The notes beneath the pieces are model-generated. The model did not search any database, was not told the DNA's origin, and was given only the letters and a program-made list of their open reading frames with translations. Positions 34,024 to 38,050 of a stretch of DNA of 38,050 nucleotides are shown in pieces. Where the stretch lies: contig JACRGR010000074.1 in assembly GCA_016212275.1 (NCBI GenBank), positions 1 through 38,050 on the forward strand. The letters are read 5' to 3'. Made by a program: the position numbers and the translations under genes. Origin of the DNA: Nitrospinota bacterium (GTDB taxonomy: Bacteria; Nitrospinota_A; UBA7883; JACRGQ01). Position 1 is the first letter of the stretch; each line of letters starts with the position of its first letter.

Positions 34024-35643
34024 TTAGGCACTACCATGACCGTTCGTGGAAATTTTGAAGACCTCTAACCGGTCCTTCAGGTCGTCCGACATGCTCTTGA
34101 GATTGATGGTTGCCGTCGAAGTCTGCTTGATGGACGCGGACGACTGGTGCAATCCCTGGTCAATCTCGGTAAGGGCGGTAAGCACCTGGCTGGAAGCGGT
34201 TTTTTGCTGTTGGGTGGAAAGCGATATTTGCATGGCCGATTCCGAAGCGGTTTTCGCCCCATCCACGATACGCATGAGTTCGTCCAAGGTGCCGGAGGCC
34301 GCTTGGGACCCGTCGTTGATGGCTTTCGACCCTTTTTCCGAAGCGATGACGAGCCGGTTGATGGCTTTTTGTATCTCCTCAATCTTGCTTTCGATCTCTC
34401 CGGTGGACTCCATCACGTTGTCCGCCAGCCGCCGAATTTCAACCGCCACCACGCTAAAGCGCTTGCCCGCCTCGCCGGAACTGGACGCTTCGATGGCCGC
34501 GTTGAAGGCTATCATCTTCGTTTGGTCGGCGATGTCGTTGATGATGCCCATGATCTTGCCAATCTCTTTCGATTTCCGGTCGAGGTCCAATATTTCGTTT
34601 ATGTTCTTGTTGTTGTCGGCGGTGATCTCGTCCATCTTTTCCTTGAGCCGGTTGAGCGCCACGACCCCCCGTTCGGATTCGCTTAGAGTGTTCTTGGAGG
34701 TGGAGGCCACGGCGTTTGCGTTATCCGCTATCTGCGACGAGGAAACGGAAAGCTCCTCCATCGTAGCCGTGATCTCGGTGAGCGACGCGGATTGCTGGGC
34801 CGTGATTGCCGCCTGCTCTTCCACCGAGGCGGCGATGTCGTTGGCCGAACCGTTCACTTTGTCCGTCATTCCCGATGCGTTGGCTATCACCCGTTCCAGG
34901 GATTCGATGTGGTGGTTGAACCGCTCCGCCAGGTCGCCGATCTCGTTCCTCGCGTTCACATTCACGCGGTAGCCCAGGTCGAGCGAGGAGGTGAACTCGC
35001 TGACCTGCCCCACGATGTCGAGTATCGGCCGGGAAATGCGGTTGCCCGCGATGACGGCGATGACCAAGGCCACCCCCATGGCGATAACGAATACGCCAAG
35101 CAGTTGCTTTACGACCATCATGCCCACGCCATCGAGCGCCTTGGCGGAGAAGATCGCATGCACGTCGCCGCCGTTCTTTACCTGCAGATCGCGGTGAATG
35201 AGCAAGGCCATCTTGCGTTCTTCAACATGGGTATTGTTGCCGGTGAAGCCTTCCATCATCTTGATAATGTCGGCATGGTCATCCACCGAGAACACGGGGT
35301 TAACGTATGTATACTCGATTTTCGCGGGGGGTATTTCTTCGGAATAATCGGTCTTTGGCGAACCCGCGCTCATCCCCTCCATTTTGAGGAACAGCAGGTC
35401 GGGGTTCGTCTTGTACAGGTCCAGGGCGGCGGTATTTTGCAGATTCATCAAATTGCCGCCATTCACGTTGCGGGTGGCGAGGGTGGTGATGGGCGCAAGC
35501 GATATTTCGCTTTTCTCGATAATGTGCGCCCGACGCGCGCTCACCTCGTTGAAATACTGGATCAACCCCGTGGCCGCCAACGCGAACAGCGTCACGCCGA
35601 CGATCGCCACCATTATTTCCATCCGAACACTGTTCAATCTCAC
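34024..35643 (-). CDS. Methyl-accepting chemotaxis protein with short periplasmic domain
   Basis: With the GTG at 35643 (GGGGGGA just before) this is a 539-residue receptor: first membrane helix about 9-27, an extracytoplasmic domain of about 150 residues, second helix about 181-202, HAMP (about 203-255) and a coiled-coil signalling domain. ATG 35622 or 35667 are alternatives. The hairpin tip is IADQTKMIAFNAAIEASSSGEAGKRFSVVAVEIRRLAD, a variant of the usual QTNLLALNAAIEAARAGE. The tip contacts CheA and CheW, so the change likely matches the special CheA/CheW proteins of this cluster. The sensor domain has no recognised Cache signature I can assert. The P460-like cytochrome gene just upstream is a candidate ligand partner. 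Confidence 0.93.
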   Translation of the reverse strand: MRLNSVRMEIMVAIVGVTLFALAATGLIQYFNEVSARRAHIIEKSEISLAPITTLATRNVNGGNLMNLQNTAALDLYKTNPDLLFLKMEGMSAGSPKTDYSEEIPPAKIEYTYVNPVFSVDDHADIIKMMEGFTGNNTHVEERKMALLIHRDLQVKNGGDVHAIFSAKALDGVGMMVVKQLLGVFVIAMGVALVIAVIAGNRISRPILDIVGQVSEFTSSLDLGYRVNVNARNEIGDLAERFNHHIESLERVIANASGMTDKVNGSANDIAASVEEQAAITAQQSASLTEITATMEELSVSSSQIADNANAVASTSKNTLSESERGVVALNRLKEKMDEITADNNKNINEILDLDRKSKEIGKIMGIINDIADQTKMIAFNAAIEASSSGEAGKRFSVVAVEIRRLADNVMESTGEIESKIEEIQKAINRLVIASEKGSKAINDGSQAASGTLDELMRIVDGAKTASESAMQISLSTQQQKTASSQVLTALTEIDQGLHQSSASIKQTSTATINLKSMSDDLKDRLEVFKISTNGHGSA

Positions 35644-35670
35644 GATTCCCCCCGTGGCTTTAAGCATTGC

Positions 35671-35692
35671 GGGCGGCGAATGACCGCCGCCC
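35671..35692 (-). repeat. Perfect 8-bp GC hairpin between the P460-like gene and the MCP gene
   Basis: Arms GGGCGGCG (35671-35678) and CGCCGCCC (35685-35692) with a six-base loop, in the 63-base gap between the two genes. No T-run follows on the minus strand, so it more likely stabilises the upstream mRNA or sets relative expression than terminates. Confidence 0.55.
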
Positions 35693-35706
35693 ACGCGCCC
35701 ATCAAA

Positions 35707-36228
35707 TTACTTGGATATCTTGCCGCATTGGCCGTCCACGCAGAACGCCGCGTAACCGGTATGACAGGTTTTGCAGGTCTCGATAGCCAACGGGCCGCTG
35801 GCGGCGGAAATGTCCTTGCCGTCCTCGGTAAATATCCCGTACTGGGCCTTGCCCCCTTTATGCGAGGTGACGAACAACACCTTCATATCCTGCAAGTGGA
35901 GGATGAGGTTCGAACCGTCCTTGAATTTCCCTTTGCGCGCCTCATATCCGGCTTTGGATGCCGGGTTTACCAGAACCGCAACCTTGCCCGGTCCGCCCTG
36001 CCGCACCGCGCAATAGGTCGCAACCGTTTCCTGGTAGATCGGAGGCAGGGTGCTCACGTTCGCTTCGCACCCCGGCAGTGCGCCAATTTTGGTGAGCGTG
36101 GTGGAAAGGCTGTCCCACTTTTTCCAATCCGCGGGGAACTGCCCCTCCGAGGCGGCAATCGCCCCTCCGGCAAAAATGCCGACCGCCATCAAAGATGTCA
36201 CCGCCAATGTTAGAATCCGGTTCACCAT
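35707..36228 (-). CDS. Exported cytochrome P460-like c-type haem protein
   Basis: The 173-residue precursor has a Sec signal peptide (cut near AIAA, residue 26). The mature protein shows a cytochrome P460-like pattern: FPADWKKWDSLS at the start, NPASKAGYEARKGKFKDGSNLILHLQ in the middle, then TCKTCHTGYAAFCVDGQC at the end with haem motif C152-K-T-C155-H156. Extra cysteines lie at 54, 73, 163 and 168. Classical P460 proteins oxidise hydroxylamine or bind NO with a Lys-crosslinked haem; the crosslinking Lys cannot be chosen here. AGGAGAG precedes ATG 36228. Its place between cheW-like and MCP genes suggests a periplasmic sensor or ligand-handling partner of the receptor. P460 membership is likely but should be checked by profile search. 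Confidence 0.7.
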   Translation of the reverse strand: MVNRILTLAVTSLMAVGIFAGGAIAASEGQFPADWKKWDSLSTTLTKIGALPGCEANVSTLPPIYQETVATYCAVRQGGPGKVAVLVNPASKAGYEARKGKFKDGSNLILHLQDMKVLFVTSHKGGKAQYGIFTEDGKDISAASGPLAIETCKTCHTGYAAFCVDGQCGKISK

Positions 36229-36305
36229 AGTTCTCTCCTTTTTCCATATATTGCCGTTCGGCCTTGGCGCCACAAGACCCCTTCCCAACCAACTAAAAAA
36301 AGCAT

Positions 36306-36785
36306 TCAGTTGCCCACCAGCGCTCCCCCTCCCCGCAAGGCGCGGTAGATCGGAATTTTATAAATGTCCGCGATGAAAACCATCCCGTTATTCAACAGCG
36401 CCGCTCCCCAAAAACCGGTGGCATGCGCATGTTTCCGGACCACCGGCGGCAGGGGCCGGATGTTTTCCACGGGCACATCCACAATATCTTCCGGCGTTTC
36501 CACCACGATGCCGATGCGCTTCCCGCTCACACCGCTTTGGCCGTCCCCCGGCAAAGGCTTCACAAATACCACCTTTGGCGTTGAACAATTGTATGACTCT
36601 TCGCCCATGCCGAACAACTCGTTGATAGTCACAAGGCAACTCTCATGTACATCCACCCTGCCGAAGTCGGTCATTCCTTCCATCTGGTCGGTATCGAACC
36701 CTATCGCCGTGCCGTCCATCCGGAACACCAAAAGCCGAATGCTTTTAATTGGCCGTTTTAACTCCAGTACCGCCGTGGATTCCAT
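36306..36785 (-). CDS. Divergent CheW-like coupling protein
   Basis: A 159-residue protein with the overall CheW pattern in weaker form: RLLVFRMDGTAIGFDTDQMEGM at the start, a central RIGIVVETPEDIVDVPVENIRPLP segment and a C-terminal LLNNGMVFIADIYKI. The strongly conserved strand and glycine segments of typical CheW (GvinlRG) are missing, replaced by TINELFGMGEESYN. It follows cheW by three bases and precedes the P460-like gene after 77 bases. It may be a second adaptor with altered contacts for the variant MCP tip, or a regulator of the array. The family assignment is good; the exact role is inference. Confidence 0.8.
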   Translation of the reverse strand: MESTAVLELKRPIKSIRLLVFRMDGTAIGFDTDQMEGMTDFGRVDVHESCLVTINELFGMGEESYNCSTPKVVFVKPLPGDGQSGVSGKRIGIVVETPEDIVDVPVENIRPLPPVVRKHAHATGFWGAALLNNGMVFIADIYKIPIYRALRGGGALVGN

Positions 36786-36788
36786 GCG

Positions 36789-37310
36789 TCACTCCGCCGC
36801 CAGCCGCTCGAACATCTTTCCCACATCCAGCATGGTGACCGATTTGCCTCCATGTTCCGTTTCACCGCTCACATAGTGTTTGATTCGCTCGTCCAGCGTG
36901 GAAAGCGAGGGCTGGATGGCCCTCACCGGCACATCCACCACGTCTTCCACGGAGCCGACCACCAGGCCGGATCGCACGCCGTTCTTCTCCGCGATGATCA
37001 CCTGTTTCTTTGCGGTCTCCTTCCCCTGAGGCAGTCCCAAAAACCGGGCCAGATCAATGACCGACTCCACGTCGCCACGCACGTTGATAACGCCGAGAAG
37101 GTACTCGGGGCAACCGGGGATGCGCGTTATCTTGCCCGGTTCCAGCACCTCTTTTGCGTCGGAGCCGGGGATGGCGTACACACCGCCCCCAATCGTGAAA
37201 ACGATGATTTGAGTCTTTTCTTCCTCAACGTCGACGATCTGCGCGTCGTCCGCGCGTTGGCTTATCTGCGCCAGCACTTCATCGCTTTTCGATTCTACCG
37301 GGACATCCAT
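36789..37310 (-). CDS. cheW: CheW coupling protein
   Basis: A 173-residue CheW with an acidic 30-residue N-terminal extension (MDVPVESKSDEVLAQISQRA). Core features: QIIVFTIGGGVYAIPGSDAKEVL, TRIPGCPEYLLGVINVRGDVESVIDLARFLGL, and VGSVEDVVDVPVRAIQPSL. It bridges the MCP and CheA. AGAGGG lies before the ATG. As first gene of the minus-strand cluster it is probably where the transcript begins, with a promoter-like pair and leader hairpin upstream. Neighbour order is cheW, cheW-like, P460-like, MCP, cheB, cheR, cheA. Confidence 0.94.
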   Translation of the reverse strand: MDVPVESKSDEVLAQISQRADDAQIVDVEEEKTQIIVFTIGGGVYAIPGSDAKEVLEPGKITRIPGCPEYLLGVINVRGDVESVIDLARFLGLPQGKETAKKQVIIAEKNGVRSGLVVGSVEDVVDVPVRAIQPSLSTLDERIKHYVSGETEHGGKSVTMLDVGKMFERLAAE

Positions 37311-37333
37311 TTCACCCTCTGCAAAACCCTTGA

Positions 37334-37357
37334 TCCCGAAGGCGTCAACATTCGGGA
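37334..37357 (-). promoter_or_regulatory. Leader hairpin upstream of cheW
   Basis: TCCCGAA (37334-37340) and TTCGGGA (37351-37357) form a perfect 7-bp stem with a ten-base loop in the presumed 5' leader, 23 bases before the cheW ATG. It could modulate translation or be a protein-binding site. Confidence 0.4.
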
Positions 37358-37377
37358 CTAACCACTACTTTCGCGGC

Positions 37378-37406
37378 ATTTTCCTTTATTTTTTGTGCCA
37401 TATCAA
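37378..37406 (-). promoter_or_regulatory. Sigma-70-like promoter for the chemosensory cluster
   Basis: TTGATA (37401-37406) and GAAAAT (37378-37383) on the minus strand are 17 bases apart; the -10 box matches 4 of 6 consensus bases. It is the best candidate in the 157-base gap before cheW. No FliA-type or sigma-54 site was seen there. Confidence 0.35.
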
Positions 37407-37467
37407 GCGGTAAATGCCCGATAACAGACGCATCTGGGGCTTATTGGGAAAAGGCCGGGAAAGAGGG

Positions 37468-37940
37468 CTAATTGAGAGTGCCAGTGATCGTCTTGGTGGC
37501 GGTTGAAGAGGTGGTCACAGAGGGATTCGCCTTATAGGTCACGCTGACGGTTATGGTACATGCCCGCGCGGTATTGTTGACGGAATCATCATCGGAAAGA
37601 GTAAATGCCAGTTCCACCGGGGTATATGCCCCGTTAACCGGAAGCGACGGAGATTGGGGAAATTGATACTTCACGGTGTTGCCGGACTGGAAACCTATGC
37701 TTCCGGCGGTTCTTGTAAGTGTGCCGACGTTGGCGCTAACGGTTATTTCACCACCATAGGTTGCGTCGAACGGGTACAGCTGGTTCAAATTGGAATCTCC
37801 CACCAACACCTTAAAATCTTTTGTTCCGCCGTTGGCTATATTGCCCACTTGGGCGTTGAATCCGATATTCGATGGCACCCCGGTGGTATACAGCAACTTT
37901 AATGGTTTAAAAGGGACTGTCTCAATAACTGTGTAAGTGA
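37468..37940 (-). pseudogene. Remnant of an Ig-like surface/secreted protein
   Basis: About 155 codons resemble a bacterial Ig-like or beta-sandwich surface protein: GGTKDFKVLVGDSNLNQLYPF, GEITVSANVGTLTRTAGSIG, VELAFTLSDDDSVNNTARAC and a Ser/Thr-rich tail ending TKTITGTLN. It lacks a plausible start, signal peptide and ribosome-binding site; upstream, the frame runs into the promoter and start of the opposite-strand gene at 37977 and meets a stop around 38030. That pattern fits the 3' end of a longer gene truncated by rearrangement. Alternatively it is an intact short gene with an unrecognised start. It is richer in AT than the cheW gene next to it. Confidence 0.5.
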
Positions 37941-37976
37941 CCTTAAAATAAACTTTATGTTTAAGGAGGTGCTTAC

Positions 37977-38050
37977 ATGGACGGAACAAAGAACAAGGGT
38001 GGCCATCTAAAGGGATCGGATGTTCAAGCCCGCATTAAAGAACTGATGCA
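37977..38050 (+). CDS. Start of an unidentified gene (cut by window edge)
   Basis: The ATG at 37977 is preceded by a very strong ribosome-binding sequence, AAGGAGG, seven bases upstream, and the frame stays open to the window edge for 24 codons. The visible protein, MDGTKNKGGHLKGSDVQARI followed by KELM, is hydrophilic and not one I recognise. The upstream 60 bases are AT-rich, as expected for a promoter. Without the rest nothing can be said of its function. Confidence 0.6.
   Translation, partial: MDGTKNKGGHLKGSDVQARIKELM

Noticed and set aside
29154..37310. Flagellar chemotaxis operon
   Set aside because: No CheY, CheZ, CheD, flagellar gene or FliA-type promoter is in the window; CheA-receiver and CheR-TPR fit alternative systems better.
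1..38050. CRISPR array, prophage or integron
   Set aside because: No regularly spaced direct repeats, no integrase, transposase or phage structural gene was found; the only tRNA gene has no adjacent duplicated 3' end.

Overview
The window is about 38 kb of chromosome from a diderm (Gram-negative) bacterium of moderately high GC. Lipoprotein Pal, CpoB/YbgF, PpiD, TAT- and Sec-exported c-type cytochromes and a sulfite-exporter family permease show two membranes. A dsrKJOP segment beside a large multihaem cytochrome points to anaerobic or redox-zone dissimilatory sulfur metabolism. Nothing fixes the phylum; a Deltaproteobacteria-, Nitrospirota- or Nitrospinota-like lineage is a reasonable guess from gene content. 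Genes are dense, often with ATGA-type overlaps, and I see no phage, plasmid or CRISPR region.

Layout. (1) 1-5045, plus strand: end of dsrK, an unrecognised four-cysteine small protein, dsrJ, dsrO and dsrP, then a seven-haem cytochrome and a strong terminator. (2) 5070-6455: an exported parvulin-type chaperone whose 5' end contains a ~150 bp inverted-repeat element. (3) 6469-11094, minus strand: an orphan HicB-like protein, a hairpin cluster, then an apparent operon (read right to left) of TauE/SafE permease, cysteine-rich PAS histidine kinase, sigma-54 activator, TusA and a DsrE-family protein, with a sigma-54-like promoter in front. (4) 11337-18446, plus strand: a nucleotidyltransferase-like protein, uvrB, and three tightly linked two-component proteins. 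(5) 18536-22091, minus: pal, cpoB and ppiD (envelope maintenance), divergent from nrnA. (6) 23184-28082: a CHASE4-type sensor kinase, a class III cyclase with two FHA domains, a TrmJ-like methyltransferase, tRNA-Pro(TGG) and bacterioferritin. (7) 28188-37310: a pseudo-receiver/cyclic-nucleotide-binding protein next to a chemosensory cluster, read right to left as cheW, cheW-like, P460-like cytochrome, MCP, cheB, cheR and cheA-receiver. (8) 37468-38050: a probable remnant of an Ig-like surface protein and the start of an unidentified gene.

How the parts may work together. DsrMKJOP passes electrons between the quinone pool and cytoplasmic sulfur chemistry, while TusA and DsrE-family proteins carry sulfur as protein persulfides. 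The locally encoded two-component pair probably controls the permease and carriers in response to redox or sulfur state. The chemosensory cluster has no CheY, flagellar or pilus gene here; its only diffusible-type output is the receiver fused to CheA. It carries a secreted haem protein between cheW and the MCP, which suggests a chemosensory pathway with a haem-based or redox input. The cyclase and the nearby cyclic-nucleotide-binding pseudo-receiver may form a second-messenger branch.

Most notable are the SafE/two-component/TusA/DsrE operon with its own sigma-54 site, the P460-linked chemosensory cluster with the cysteine-insert pseudo-receiver beside it, the small protein inside the dsr cluster, and the repeat element that supplies part of a signal peptide.
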